DNA of 64,000 nucleotides, from positions 15,061,430 through 15,125,429 of the forward strand of contig JAXIVH010000001.1 in NCBI GenBank assembly GCA_036785325.1. Direction: 5' to 3'. The DNA comes from Urophycis tenuis (Eukaryota; Chordata; Actinopteri; Gadiformes; Phycidae). The notes below the pieces were generated by a model that saw nothing but the letters and a program-made list of their open reading frames with translations, made no database searches and had not been told where the DNA came from. The position numbers and the translations under genes were made by a program. Shown here one piece after another: positions 53,012 to 64,000 of this stretch (positions are counted from its first letter, which is position 1; each line of letters starts with the position of its first letter).

Positions 53012-55267
53012 ATGAGCTGGAAGTGTATCTTTCTACCGGTGATCTGGGGTAAAATCCATGGTTTTATTTTTACTTCAATAATACATGAGGTTTATCTATT
53101 GTACAGTAGGCCTAATGTTTTGTTGAACAAAACACTTTGTATTATTGACAAGTATATCGTGTTTCAACATCGATACAGCCTCTGCATATTGCTCAACATT
53201 GCTTCGTCTTTCTTCATACTGACTCATTCTATATTTTAAATTCAAGGTGCTGTTGTGTGCTGTCAGGACGTATTCCCTAACACAGTAGTGGAGTGGACCG
53301 TGAGACCAGGAGAAAATGTTACTCTGTACTGTGACTGTAAACTCTCAATTGGTGTATCTATTGTTTGGTACAGGAACTGTTCTCATGAAAATCAGCCAAC
53401 GCTTACTCTGAGATATTGGGGAAAATATTATGACATTTTAAATGATAGAAAGGATGGAGACCAATCCTCCCATTTTAATCTGAAGTGGAACAATTCAGTA
53501 AATTCATATGATTTACTGATTAAGAACATCATTGATTCTCACCTTGGTCTCTACTACTGTGGAACTGAAAGAATGGTTGTGATAGATGAAAATGGGATTA
53601 CTTCAAAACATATCCACGCATATGGAAATATAACCACAAGGATTTCATTCGGTAAGTTGACTTTATGTAATGTTGCATAGAATTGTGAAGTTAGAAGTGA
53701 GGAAAATGCTATTAAAAATAATTTGTAATCATTATAATATGTCAGGAGAATATGCAACGGTGCGGCATTTCCAGCAAACCATATTTACTTATACACACAT
53801 TCTTTAAAAAATGGGTGCAATTAGCATTTTATTTTAACAAGAAAAATCAATTCAACCATTTTTCAAGAGGGGGCAGATATGCCGGTGTATGCAGTATATT
53901 GTTTTGTACAGGAACTGTTCTCTGAAAATCAGCCTGGGAAAATCTTACTCTGGGATGGAGGGGAAAATATTATGATGTTTATAATGATGGAGAGGATGGA
54001 GACCAATCCTCCCATTTTAATCTGAAGTGGAACAATTCAGTAAATTCATATGATTTACTGATTAAGGACATCAGTGATTCTCACCTTGGTCTTTACTACT
54101 GTGGAACTGAAAACGTGTTTTTGATAGATGGAAGCAAGGTTATTAAAAAAAACATATCCGCAAATATAGAAATATGACCGCAAGGATTTAATTTGGTAAG
54201 TTGACTTTGTGTTAATTTGTATAGAAATGTGAAATTGTAAGGTAAAAGAAAATGCTTCTTGAATGATACTTACCATTACAATTTATCTTAGATTATGATA
54301 ACAGGAAAAATATGCAATTGTGCGGCATTTCAAGCAAACAATATTTACTTTCAAACATAACTTCAATTAATTTTAAACAGAAAATTAATGGTTAACTTAT
54401 TCATAATGGGCCAGGTGTAGTAATTGGAGCTTTTGCACCAGTTCCTAGATTTACAAATTGTACCATTAAAATAACATTTACAATTCATACAAATATCCTG
54501 TTCTTTTACATGCAGATACAAGACACAAAGAATAATGAGTGTATTTATTAATTAAAATATAGTCAACTGATCAATTGATTCATATTTTTATTTTTTATTT
54601 TAGTATATTAACACCATCAGAATAAAAAAAAAAACATAATAATATACTATAATAATATGATAATAGAACCCAGAAGTATGAGGACACATTATTTCAAAAC
54701 TAGTGCCACCTCATTTGTACATGTATTTGTATTTTGTATATAAAATTATATACTTCTTTAAATACCCCCTTTAGATTACGCCTCCGGTGCAGGTGTTGGA
54801 GACCTTACTGTTACCTGTGGACACCAATGGGTGCTACTGGTCATCCTGTGTCCGTGCTCCGGTCTCCTCTCTTTGTTCCTCTACTTCCTCTGCAGCCGCA
54901 TGGGTAGAACATCATGTTTCCTTTATTCACTGAAAGTCTTTCTGCAGTTCATTTAATTGTGTTGTCTCTGTATGATAAGTCAGTCTCTGTTTCAGTTCAT
55001 GGCGGAGAAGACCCTGGCCTTTCTCAGGAAACCAGACCTTTAACAACACAACATGAGGTATCTGATAGTACACCTCTTACGTATAAAGATACAAACACCC
55101 TGTTCTATGAGGAAGTGTGCTCGGTAGTTGAACTGTCCTAATGCCACAGTGTGTCTGTCTCTCACATGCAGAATGGAAACTACACCCATGTGTTTTATGC
55201 TGTGTTGAAAACTCAACAATATAAAGGATTGAGCAGCTACTCCGCACCCAGTAGGAGTGGGGTTTGA
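53012..55267 (+). CDS. Receptor gene C: single V-set Ig, one-ITIM type I membrane protein
   Basis: Five exons: 53012-53048, 53247-53651, 54775-54903, 54996-55057 and 55172-55267. Each is the same length as in gene A, giving 242 residues. Signal 1-13 (MSWKCIFLPVIWG). The V-set has both core cysteines (Cys41; LGLYYCG), IVWYR, and the second Cys43/YRNC pair. TM helix about 166-187 (WVLLVILC ... LFLYFLC). ITIM-type VFYAVL at 218-223. It differs from A mainly in the V domain (e.g. the SLRQKMKDIYNY region becomes RYWGKYYDILND), while the TM and cytoplasmic exons are almost unchanged. That fits diversification of the ligand-binding part. An in-frame upstream ATG at 52961 is less likely to be the start (see gene A). 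A LINE in the 5' flank might alter its regulation. Confidence 0.75.
53884..54197 (+). pseudogene. Truncated V-set exon relic in gene C
   Basis: Same position and truncation as the 13632-13945 relic of gene A, lacking the B strand. An early frame disruption (after YRNCS) differs from A. NSYDLLIKDIS and YYCGTE are still readable, and a stop precedes the donor-like GGTAAGTTGAC. Confidence 0.7.
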
Positions 55268-55319
55268 GAGGCGCATTGGTTATGGTTCCTCCCACCACAA
55301 CACAAACAAAACACACACA

Positions 55320-55323
<4 letters not shown>

Positions 55324-55377
<54 letters not shown>
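55324..55377. repeat. (CA)n microsatellite
   Basis: About 27 CA units in the 3' UTR of gene C, orthologous to 15101-15166. Confidence 0.9.
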
Positions 55378-55379
<2 letters not shown>

Positions 55380-56212
55380 CACGCATTTAGACACAAATGT
55401 GGAAACACATTTCTATGCATTGAAATTCCCTTGTGGTTGTTGTTATTTTGATAGTTTATACAATATAGATTAACATACAGTATTTTGACAAAAGACTTTG
55501 AATTGTCCATTTTTATATCATTGTATACCCAAATGTAACCTATGTAGTAAAATAAAATAAAAATAAATGAATCCAGTCCAAAGAGTGCTCCATTGCAGTT
55601 TATTAAAAAAAAATCCCTTCCATACTTCATTTAAGGCTGTAAAATGTGTTTTATTATTCTAGAGGTACATTACAGATATAAAGACATACATAATTATATT
55701 TACATATGTTGAGGTCATATTGCTCTATATACACCAATATAAGATTAACACTGTCATTAGGAATCGCTATGGGATAGATTGCATGGTAATATTTCTGAAC
55801 ATATAGTGTATGCTCAAAAATAAAAACATTATAGATGAAAGAAACCAGGATACTATTGTGGTTTTCTTGTTAATTTTTTTTATTGTCAGCATGTTCAATC
55901 CATTTTCCATTGAGGTGAGTGAGGTAGTGCACGAAAATAGGAGTTTCAATCGGCCATATTTTGCCTAAACATAACACCAGCATTTATCACAAAGTCTGAA
56001 ATAAAACACATAGTAAACCAATTTGAACCCGTGAATTATAGCATGGTGGATCTTTTTGAAAAGGCTCTGCCTGGTAACACCTTGACGTTTTCTGCAAGGG
56101 CCCAATCTCAGGTTCCTCAGTGGACGTTCACAGTCCAACGATTATGGATACTACGTCAGACATTGGAGAGCATAACTGTCCCCACATCCCCTCACTGTTG
56201 ATGTCCACGGAG

Positions 56213-56291
56213 CTGCAGAGCTCTGAGGTTTGGACTCTCTTCTTCTTAGGTCTTTGTGAAGGTAGAGGGATATCCAGTGTAGCATCTCATC
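56213..56291 (-). pseudogene. Inverted ITIM-exon relic after gene C
   Basis: Minus-strand match to the gene B ITIM exon (HWISLYLHKDLRRRESKPQ in a shifted frame). A deletion near the start (about 12 bp across the first ITIM) puts it out of frame. Counterpart of 16488-16584. Confidence 0.7.
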
Positions 56292-56694
56292 CTGAGAAGG
56301 CCCGTTTCCCCTGCTGCTTCAGAGCTACAGTGATGTATGCTGAAGCCTTTGCAGGATTGTTTTATGATGAGGCTGTAATAATTCCACAATGTCTTCATTG
56401 TGGGATTATGACAACACACACTTCGTCACGATTCCTGTATGTCTGGCACATCCAAGACAGTGCTCCTAAGATGTCCTGAGGCGAGTGCTGAGGACACATC
56501 CTCACATGGTCTCTGCTCTGGCTCCCAATCTCATTCAGGGTAGAATGATAGCCCGAACCACCAGTATGTTGATGATGTGATGGTACAGCAGAGTGCAAAG
56601 TATGTTGGGCTGGAAGGGCTGTACTTCCTCCATATGACCTAAACTTTATGCTATCCAGAGGAGGAAGAATATAATTTTCCACTTCAGTGTTATA

Positions 56695-59600
56695 CTTGTT
56701 GGGTTTCCCTTGCCCGGACGTGGGTCACCGGGCCCCCCCCCCCCCCCCCCCCCTGGAGCCAGGCCCGGGGGAGGGGCCCGTTGGCGAGCGCCTGGTGGCC
56801 GGGACTACGCCCGCGGGGCTCGGTCGGGCACAGCCCGAAGGAACGACGCGGGACCCCCTTCCCATGGGTTCACCACCCGTGGGAGGGGCCAAAGTGGTCG
56901 GGTGCGATGTGAGCTGGGCGGCAGCAGGAGGCGGGGACCTGGGCGGTCCGACCCTCGGCTGCAGAAGCTAGCTCTGGGGACGTGGAACGTCACCTCTCTG
57001 GCGGGGAAGGAGCCGGAGCTGGTGTGTGAGGCTGAGAGGTACCGGCTAGATATAGTCGGGCTCACCTTGACACACAGTTTGGGCTCTGGAACCAGCGTCC
57101 TTGAGAGGGTTTGGACTCTTTTCCACTCTGGAGTTGCCCCTGGGGAGAGGAGCCGAGCGGGGGTGGGAATGCTTATTTCCCCCCGGCTCGGTGGCTGTAC
57201 GTTGGGGTTCAACCCGGTGGACGAGAGGGTAGCCTCCCTCCGCCTTCGGGTGGGGGGACGTGTCCTGACTGTCGTTTGTGCTTATGCACCGAACGGCAGT
57301 TCAGAATACCCACCCTTTCTGGAGTCCTTAGGGGGGGTGTTGGAAAGCCCTCCTCCTGGGGACTCCCTTGTTCTGCTGGGGGACTTCAACGCCCATGTGG
57401 GCAATGACAGTGAGACCTGGAGGGGCGTGATTGGGAGGAACGGCCCCCCTGATCTGAACCCGAGTGGTGTTTTGTTGTTGGACTTCTGTGCTCGTCATGG
57501 ATTTTCCATAACAAACACCATGTTCAAGCATAAGGGTGTCCACATGTGCACTTGGCACCAGGACACCCTAGGCCGCAGTTCGATGATCGACTTTGTGGTT
57601 GTATCGTCGGACTTACGGCCGCATGTCTTGGACACTCGGGTGAAGAGAGGGGCGGAGCTGTCAACTGATCACCACCTGGTGGCAAGTTGGCTCCGATGGC
57701 GGGGGAAGATGCCGGTCAGACCTGGCAGACCCAAACGTACTGTGAGGGTCTGCTGGGAACGTCTGGCTGAATCTCCTGTCAGAACGAGCTTCAACTCCCA
57801 CCTCCGGGAGAGCTTCAACCATGTCCCGGGGGAGGCGGGGGACATAGAGTCCGAGTGGACCTTGTTCCCTACCTCCATTGTTGAAACGGCCGACCGGAGC
57901 TGTGGCCGTGAGGTCGTCGGTGCCTGTCGCGGCGGCAACCCCCGAACCCGCTGGTGGACCCCAGCGGTAAGGGATGCCGTCAAGCTGAAGAAGGAGTCCT
58001 ACCGGACCTTTTTGGCCTGTGGGACTCCTGAGGCAGCTGATGGGTACCGGCGGGCCAAGCGGAGCGTGGCTTTGGCGGTTGCGGAGGCAAAAACTCGGGT
58101 GTGGGAGGAGTTCGGTGAGGCCATGGAGAACGACTTCCGAACGGCTTCGAGGAGGTTCTGGACCACCATCCGGCGTCTCAGGAGGGGGAAGCAGTGCTCT
58201 GTCAACACCGTGTACGGGGGGGACGGGGCGCTGCTGACCTCGACTCGGGACGTCGTGAATCGGTGGGGGGAATATTTCGAAGACCTCCTCAATCCCACCA
58301 ACACGTCTCCCACTGAGGAAGCATGTTCTGGGGACTCGGGGGGGGGGACTCTCCTATCTCCGGGGCTGAGATCGCCGAGGTGGTTAAAAAGCTCCTCGGT
58401 GGCAAGGCCCCGGGGGTGGACGAGATCCGCCCCGAGTTCCAAAAGACCCTGGATGCTGTGGGGCTGTCTTGGTTGACACGACTCTGCAGCATCGCGTGGA
58501 CAACGGGGGCAGTGCCTCTGGATTGGCAGACTGGGGTGGTGGTTCCCCTCTTCAAAAAGGGGGACCGGAGGGTGTGCTCCAACTACAGGGGGATCACACT
58601 CCTCAGCCTCCCAAGTAAGGTCTATTCGGGGGTCCTGGAGAGGAGGGTCCGTAGGATAGTCGAACCTCGGATCCAGGAGGAACAATGTGGTTTTCGTCCC
58701 GGCCGTCGAACTGCGGACCAGCTCTATACCCTCTAGGACCTCTAGCGCGGTCCTCGAGGGTGCATGGGAGTTCGCCCAACCAGTCTACATGTGCTTTGTG
58801 GACTTGGAGAAGGCGTTCGACCGTGTCCCTCGGGGAGCCCTGTGGGGGATGCTCCGGGAGTATGGGATACCGGGACCGCTGATACGGGCCGTCGGGTCCC
58901 TGTACTCCCGGTGCCAGAGCTTGGTCCGCATTGCCGGCAGTAAGTCGAGCCTGTTTCCGGTGAGAGTTGGCCTCCGCCAGAGCTGCCCTTTGTCACCGAT
59001 TCTGTTCACAACTTTTATGGACAGAATTTCTAGGCGCAGCCAGGGCGTCGAGGGGTTACGGTTCGGTGGCCTCAGGATTGCGTCGCTGCTTTTTGCGGAT
59101 GATGTGGTCCTGTTGGCTTCATCGGGCCGTGACCTTCAGTTCTCACTGGAGCGGTTCGCAGCCGAATGTGAAGCGGCTGGGATGAAGATCAGCACCTCCA
59201 AATCCGAGGCCATGGTTCTCAGCCGGAAAAGGGTGGAGTGCAATCTCCGGGTCGGGGAGGAGATCCTGCCTCGAGTGGAGGAGTTCAAGTATCTCGGGGT
59301 TTTGTTCACGAGTGAGGGGAGGATGGAGCGGAAGAGATTGACCGACGGATCAGTGCAGCGTCGGCAGTGATGCGGGCCCTGCACCGGTCCGTCGTGGTGA
59401 AGAAGGAGCTGAGCCGAAAGGCGAAGCTCTCGATTTACCGGTCAATCTACGTTCCTACCATCACCTATGGTCAAGAGCTGTGGGTAGTGACCGAAAGAAC
59501 AAGATCGCGAATACAAGCGGCCGAAATGCTCCTCCGCGTCAAGAGGAGCCAGTTGCGGTGGCTCGGGCATCTAGTGAGGATGCCTCCCGGACGCCTCCCT

Positions 59601-59821
59601 CGGGAGGTGTTCCGGGCACGTCCCTCCGGGAGGAGGCCCCAGGGAAGACCCAGGACACGCTGGAGGGACTATGTCTCTCGGCTGGCCTGGGAACGCCTCG
59701 GGATCCCCCCGGAAGAGCTGGACGAAGTGGCTGGGGAGAGGGAAGTCTGGGCTTCTCTCCTCAGGCTGCTGCCCCCGCGACCCGACCCCGGATAAGCGGA
59801 GGATAATGGATGGATGAATGG
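56695..59821 (+). mobile_element. RTE/Rex3-like LINE
   Basis: Flanked by the 9-bp duplication AGTGTTATA (56686-56694 and 59822-59830). The uninterrupted site is at 16979-16987 in unit A. A C-homopolymer and GC-rich leader start the element, and it ends GGATAATGGATGGATGAATG, the GATG-type tail of RTE/Rex3 elements. It is much GC-richer than the surrounding locus. Confidence 0.88.
56960..59795 (+). pseudogene. RTE LINE endonuclease/RT ORF, several frameshifts
   Basis: Endonuclease: LGTWNVTSL, VLLGDFNAHVGN, MIDFVVVSSDLR, STDHHLV. RT: NYRGITLLSLPSKVY, CGFRPGRRTADQLYTL, FVDLEKAFDRVPR, FADDVVLLA. C terminus: LRWLGHLVRMPPGRLPREVF and a closing LLPPRPDPG, stop by 59795. The frame changes at the 10-G run 58338-58347, near 58735-58750, and near 59330 (one extra base in AAGAGATT). 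About 30 codons seem missing at about 59530, judged from my memory of the family. Mononucleotide slippage accounts for the first break. Not functional as read. Confidence 0.8.
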
Positions 59822-59830
59822 AGTGTTATA

Positions 59831-60429
59831 ATTAATTCAGTCAAATAATGCAAACCTATGATTAAGTAAAGCATTTAGTTGACTTACAGAACTTTCTCTC
59901 ACATTGATACAAACATGTTTATGAATTAAAATTAACCCATATATTAAAAGATTTTAAAAAGTGTTCTCATTCATTACAATTGATGTCTCAATAGGACATC
60001 ATACAATCTGATAATGTGTGTATGTTGTGAATACCATATACTGCATATTGTTTGTCAATAGTATAGATCAACTATTATGTGTTTCACCTATGTTCACTCT
60101 CAACATTATTAGAAATTAGTTGTATTTTTGCTCTATTGTTAAATTTAGTGAAGGAGTTGATGGGCTGGAGTTGGATGGCAGGTGAAGAATAGGAATAGGA
60201 ATGCAAAGTAATCAGGGGGCCGGGAGAACTGAATGGACCACCAGGCCCAGCGCACTACACACAAACACCAACAGGGGGAGACAGAGCGGGGAACTTGGGA
60301 GAAACGAGGGAGAGGAAAAAACATCAGGGCTGAGAGGTGGCATGATCGTAGCCCTGCCAGTATCCCCCCCAACAGGAAGGACAAGTGACAGGAACGCAGA
60401 AGCATGATCTGGTATGGTTGATTGAAGTT
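59831..60429. repeat. Duplicated non-coding segment of unit C
   Basis: Collinear with 16988-17529 in unit A. No gene recognised; the short ORFs over 60145-60440 are not conserved in frame. Confidence 0.5.
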
Positions 60430-60947
60430 GTGATAACACAGCGACTATCAGACAAGAAGAACAGAGCAGGTTATTTCTTGTTACCTGCTTCTACAGGCGT
60501 TTACTCAGAAACCCCAAAATGACAGCCAGTGGAAACAGTTGTGGTTTCTGCACACAGTCCAACAGGCCTTGCTACTTTGGTACAGATTGAGGCTACAACA
60601 CTATCGAAACAATCACACACACGCATGCAGACACTCACCCACACATACACAAACACACGCACACACATTTTTATTTTTTACTTAGGTTGACAATTTAAAA
60701 TGCAAGGGCCTGAATGTTGACACATGATGATGCAACCGTTTCTGTTCAAGTATGAAAACCTTATATTTGTATTGTAGTACAAAAGATAAGAAGCATTAAT
60801 TTGGGAGTAGAATGTAATCAGAACATTTTTGCTTTCTCTGGTTGGATGCCAAACTGCAATTTTTATTTTTCTCATTTAAACCTTCTAAAGTGAAACACAG
60901 CCGCCCGCGGTCCATCCTCACCCTGTGGAGAAGCTGTCTACACTTTG
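60430..60947 (+). promoter_or_regulatory. Orphan receptor 5' flank, cut by gypsy insertion
   Basis: Collinear with 17520-18048 and with the receptor 5' flanks (GGCGTTTACTCAGAAAC, TGGATGCCAAACTGC). Homology to unit A breaks exactly at the gypsy LTR (TACACTTTG|TGTC against TACACTTTGGTCTCC in A). The remaining promoter and any receptor gene would lie beyond the element, to the right of the window. Confidence 0.55.
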
Positions 60948-61476
60948 TGTCATGAGCTTTCTCTCTCAGCTCTGTTTGATCAGCCACACCTGTATCTACT
61001 CCTGCACTCATTAACCTGCCAGCTGCACTGCATTCCCTGTTCATCTCCCTCTGTATATAAGCCCTGTCTTTCAGTACCTCCTTGTCAGACCGTCTGCAAA
61101 CCAGTACCTGTTACCCTGCCTGTCTTCATACGCCTCTGACTCTTACCTGTGATATCGGACCTGCTCAACTACGTCTTTGATCTTCTGCCCCGGTAACCGT
61201 GACCTGCCTTCTGCCTTATGACTACGAATACTGCCTAGCACTTGCCTGTACCACTGCTACCATTCCATCTGCCAGCTTTCCTCTCCCTCGGCTGTGTGTG
61301 TCTTTACCCAGTGACTCCGGACCATCATCGAGTCTGCCCTGGAACCCACCCCGCCATCTCAGTGAGACGCCACTCAGCTCTGGAAACACACCCATACACC
61401 CCCTTTCCCCAAATCCTTCAATAAACTGTTTAACGTGACGCTCTTGTGGTCCTCTTCCTGTTTGGTGTTTGACAGT

Positions 61477-61486
61477 ACGGTCTGAC
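61477..61486 (+). promoter_or_regulatory. Putative self-complementary primer-binding site
   Basis: ACGGTCTGAC, starting 3 nt after the LTR end, is the exact reverse complement of GTCAGACCGT at 61084-61093. That point is about 30 bp after the TATA box, where transcription should start. Self-priming by the RNA 5' end is an established feature of the Tf1/sushi group. Confidence 0.6.
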
Positions 61487-61491
61487 CAAAC

Positions 61492-62546
61492 ATGGACCCA
61501 GCGCACATCCCACCCAGCATGGAACCCGACGAACCTGAACAACCCACCGCCATGCAACGCCTGGAACACACAGAGAGAGAGGTTAACCGCATGAGTGGTG
61601 ACATTGCCTCCCTGCTCCAGGTCGGCCATCAACAGCAACAGCAATTCCAGCAGCAACAGCAACAGATTCAGCAGCAGCAACAACACCTTGCCATGACTAT
61701 TCAACTTCTCACCAACCTTACTCCTCCGTCAGCTTCAGCCAGTCTGCCCACCGGCCCAGCCCCCGAGTCATCTGCCCTGGTCACTGCCGCCGCTGTTGCT
61801 GGATCCCCAGAACCCAAGATTGGCAATCCAGAGCGATTCAACGGCGACCCAACTCAGGTACGGGCGTTCCTGACGAGCTGCCGTGTCCAGTTTAGCCTGC
61901 AACCCAGAACCTTTGCCACTGAAGGGGCTAAAGTTGATTATGTGATCACTCACCTGACGGGACGGGCTCGACTGTGGGGAACGGCTGAGTTCGAGCGCCA
62001 GACCCCTGCATGTGCTACCTTCAACCTGTTCGCCGAAGGGATGCTCAAGGTCTTCGACTTGGGATCCACAACAGCTGAGGCATCACAGACCCTGATGAGT
62101 ATTCGCCAAGGCAGAAGAACCGTGGCGGATTACTCCATCGATTTTCGAACTGTGGCCAGTCGGAGCTCCTGGAACATGGAGGCGTTGGTGGATGCGTTCC
62201 TCCACAGCCTGGCGGACTACATAAGGATGAGTTGGTTTCCCATGATCAACCCTCCACCCTCGACGAAGCCATTGCTCTGGCTGTCCGCATCGACCGCCGG
62301 ATCCAGGCCCGTCGTTGAGAGAGAGGGCGCAACAGTCCATCCACCAGCACGCGGAGCAGCCCGACTGCTCTCCCGTCTTCTCCTGCCACATCATCTGACC
62401 AGCCTGAACTGATGGAAATCGGCCGCGCCTCCCTAACCCCTACAGAGCGCCAGCGACGCATCACCTCTAACCTGTGTCTGCACTGTGGCGGTGATGGGCA
62501 TCGAGTCGCCGCCTGTCCAGTAAAAGCCGGAGCTCACCAGATGTAG
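61492..62546 (+). pseudogene. Gypsy gag (frameshift and stop)
   Basis: ATG 61492 starts MDPAHIPPSMEPDEPE, followed by a Gln-rich coiled-coil-like stretch (about residues 40-65). A retrotransposon capsid-like domain follows (PERFNGDPTQVRAFL, LTGRARLWGTAEF, GRRTVADYSIDFRT). Near 62220-62225 the frame shifts; in the new frame a TGA lies at 62316-62318. The same frame then carries a zinc knuckle CX2CX4HX4C at 62475-62516 and ends at 62544-62546. Gag would form the particle and bind RNA. With these breaks it is probably inactive. Confidence 0.78.
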
Positions 62547-62566
62547 GAGGAATCCGGCTGAGCTCA

Positions 62567-64000
62567 ATGAACATTCAGTCCTCCATCAATCGTAAAACCC
62601 TGATCCAAGTCTGTCTTTACCTGTCTGATACAACCCACACTCTGGCAGCCCTGGTGGACTCTGGCGCAGAAGCAAACATTATGGACACAGAACTTGCTCG
62701 TCAGCTGGGCTTGGAAAGCCACCCCTTGTCCGCTCCCGTTCCAGCCCGGGGCCTGGACGGTCACGTACTCGGCACAGTTACCAGCATCACAGCCCCCATC
62801 TCTATGTTGGTGTCAGGCAACCACCAAGAGACCATCCGCTTCCACCTACTCTGCTCTCCGGGTCAACCCCTAATCCTGGGCCACCCATGGCTCCGTCTCC
62901 ACAGTCCTCACCTCGACTGGGCCTCCGGTACTGTCAAAGAGTGGGGAGATGACTGCCACTTGACCTGTTTGCGTGCTGCCTCGCTGCCCACCAGCCCAAT
63001 ACCCCCCAGCACTGCCCCTGACATTTCTAACGTTCCTGAATGCTACCATGGCCTCCGGCAAGTGTTCAACAAGACCAAAGCCACATCTCTGCCCCCACAC
63101 CGTCCGTACGACTGCGCCATTGACCTTCTCCCTGGATCTGCTCCACCTAAGGGTCACCTCTACTCACTGTCTCCTCCAGAAAGAAAGGCCATGGATCAGG
63201 GACTCCCTAGCAGCTGGAATCATCTGCCCGTCTTCTTCTCCTGCTGGTGCCGGGTTCTTCTTTGTGGGAAAGAAGGACGGTTCTCTTCGGCCCTGCATTG
63301 ATTACCGAGGTCTGAACGACGTCACAGTGAAGAACCGGTATCCTCTGCCCTTACTCACCTCTGCTTTTGAGCTGCTCCAGGGATCCACAGTTTTCACTAA
63401 ACTGGACTTTCGTAATGCGTACCACCTAGTGCGCATACGAGAAGGCGACGAGTGGAAAACTGCATTCAACACCCACACCGGCCACTATGAGTACCGGGTA
63501 ATGCCATTTGGCCTCACCAACGCACCAGCGGTATTCCATGCTCTGGTGAACGATGTGCTGCGGGACATGCTGAATAAATTCATCTTCGTGTACCTGGACG
63601 ACATCTTGATCTTCTCCAGAACTCTGTCTGAACACACTCGTCATGTCCAACTGGTCCTCCGTCGCCTCCTGGAGAACTCCCTCTATGTCAAAGCAGAGAA
63701 GTGCGAGTTCCATGTTCAGTCTGTGTCATTCCTGGGATACATCATGGCTGAGGGAAATATCCAGATGGACCCCGCAAAGGTCTCTGCAGTTACTTCCTGG
63801 CCAGTTCCGGAGAATAGGAAGAAGTTGCAACAGTTTCTTGGCTTTGCATTTCTACAGGAGATTCATCCGGAACTACAGCACCGTCGCCGCTCCCCTCACC
63901 GTTCTGAACAGTATCAAACACCCCTTTGTCTGGACCCCAGAGGCTAACAAAGCCTTTCAGACCCTCAAGGCCCGCTTCACCACGGCTCCAATCCTCCTGA
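62567..64000 (+). pseudogene. Gypsy pol: protease and RT (frameshifted, partial)
   Basis: The first frame has the aspartic protease site (LVDSGAEANIMD, about 62650-62685) and LILGHPWL. Near 63188-63192 the frame shifts to one with FFVGKKDGSLRPCIDYR, RYPLPLL, KLDFRNAYHLVRI, MPFGLTNAPAVF and an intact YLDD at 63591-63602. A further shift near 63846-63852 leads into the RNase H connection (WTPEANKAF), and the frame is open to the end of the window. Integrase lies outside. Confidence 0.8.

Larger units (their letters stand above)
60948..64000 (+). mobile_element. Tf1/sushi-type Ty3/gypsy retrotransposon (runs off the window)
   Basis: The 5' LTR is 60948-61474 (TGTCATGAGC ... GTGTTTGACA), with TATATAA at 61054-61060 and AATAAA near 61420. 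It is followed by a primer-binding site, gag and pol to the window edge. The 3' LTR is not in view. Gag resembles the sushi group, from which the mammalian RTL/PEG10 genes derive. Confidence 0.82.

Noticed and set aside
57328..57558. Minus-strand ORFs throughout the RTE and other LINEs
   Set aside because: Shadows of GC-rich or constrained coding sequence on the other strand.

Overview
This window is vertebrate, almost certainly teleost fish, DNA. It has spliced genes with GT-AG introns, no operons, and a dense load of retroelements that look teleost in type: L2 LINEs with (ATT)n tails, jockey/Rex1-like LINEs, an RTE/Rex3-like LINE, Tf1/sushi-group Ty3/gypsy elements, a tRNA-derived SINE and hAT relics.

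Layout. 1-5826: the 3' exons of a SAMD3-like gene on the + strand, with an L2 LINE (about 1920-5350, ORF open for 1042 codons) in its last long intron; the final exon carries a 1-nt frameshift. 6621-7360: TATA box and first exon of a C2H2-type gene whose downstream exons are not found. From about 8740 to the right edge the window is a tandemly duplicated immune-type receptor locus. The recurring unit has a conserved 5' flank, a short signal exon, one V-set Ig exon, a transmembrane exon and cytoplasmic exons. Three copies are structurally complete: gene A (12206-15057), gene B (42261-44665) and gene C (53012-55267). A fourth, D (31082-35588), is a relic without Ig exons. A and C share one tail type with a single ITIM. 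B and D share another, with two ITIMs in B. A and C are each followed by an inverted, broken copy of the B-type ITIM exon. Downstream of each lies the 5' flank of yet another receptor copy, lost in A and cut by a gypsy insertion in C.

Between and inside the units are mobile elements. Several can be dated relative to the duplications because the paralogous unit supplies an empty site: two solo LTRs of one family (9352-10888 and 46514-48046, both with 4-bp target duplications), an RTE LINE (56695-59821, 9-bp duplication), and a Rex1-like LINE (48625-51980). A young non-autonomous LTR element (18538-21141) has near-identical LTRs, 5-bp target duplications and an interior made of coding minisatellites. 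At the right edge a Tf1/sushi-type gypsy element (60948 to beyond 64000) has a primer-binding site complementary to its own predicted RNA 5' end. The non-autonomous element shows the same arrangement, which suggests it is mobilised by such a relative.

How the genes work together: A, B and C are predicted single-V-domain type I membrane receptors with inhibitory tails, i.e. a small, rapidly evolving family of innate immune receptors. I cannot assign them to a named family (NITR, CD300/pIgR-like, DICP) from sequence alone. Exon models come from conserved splice sites, phases and comparison among the copies in the window. No database search was possible.
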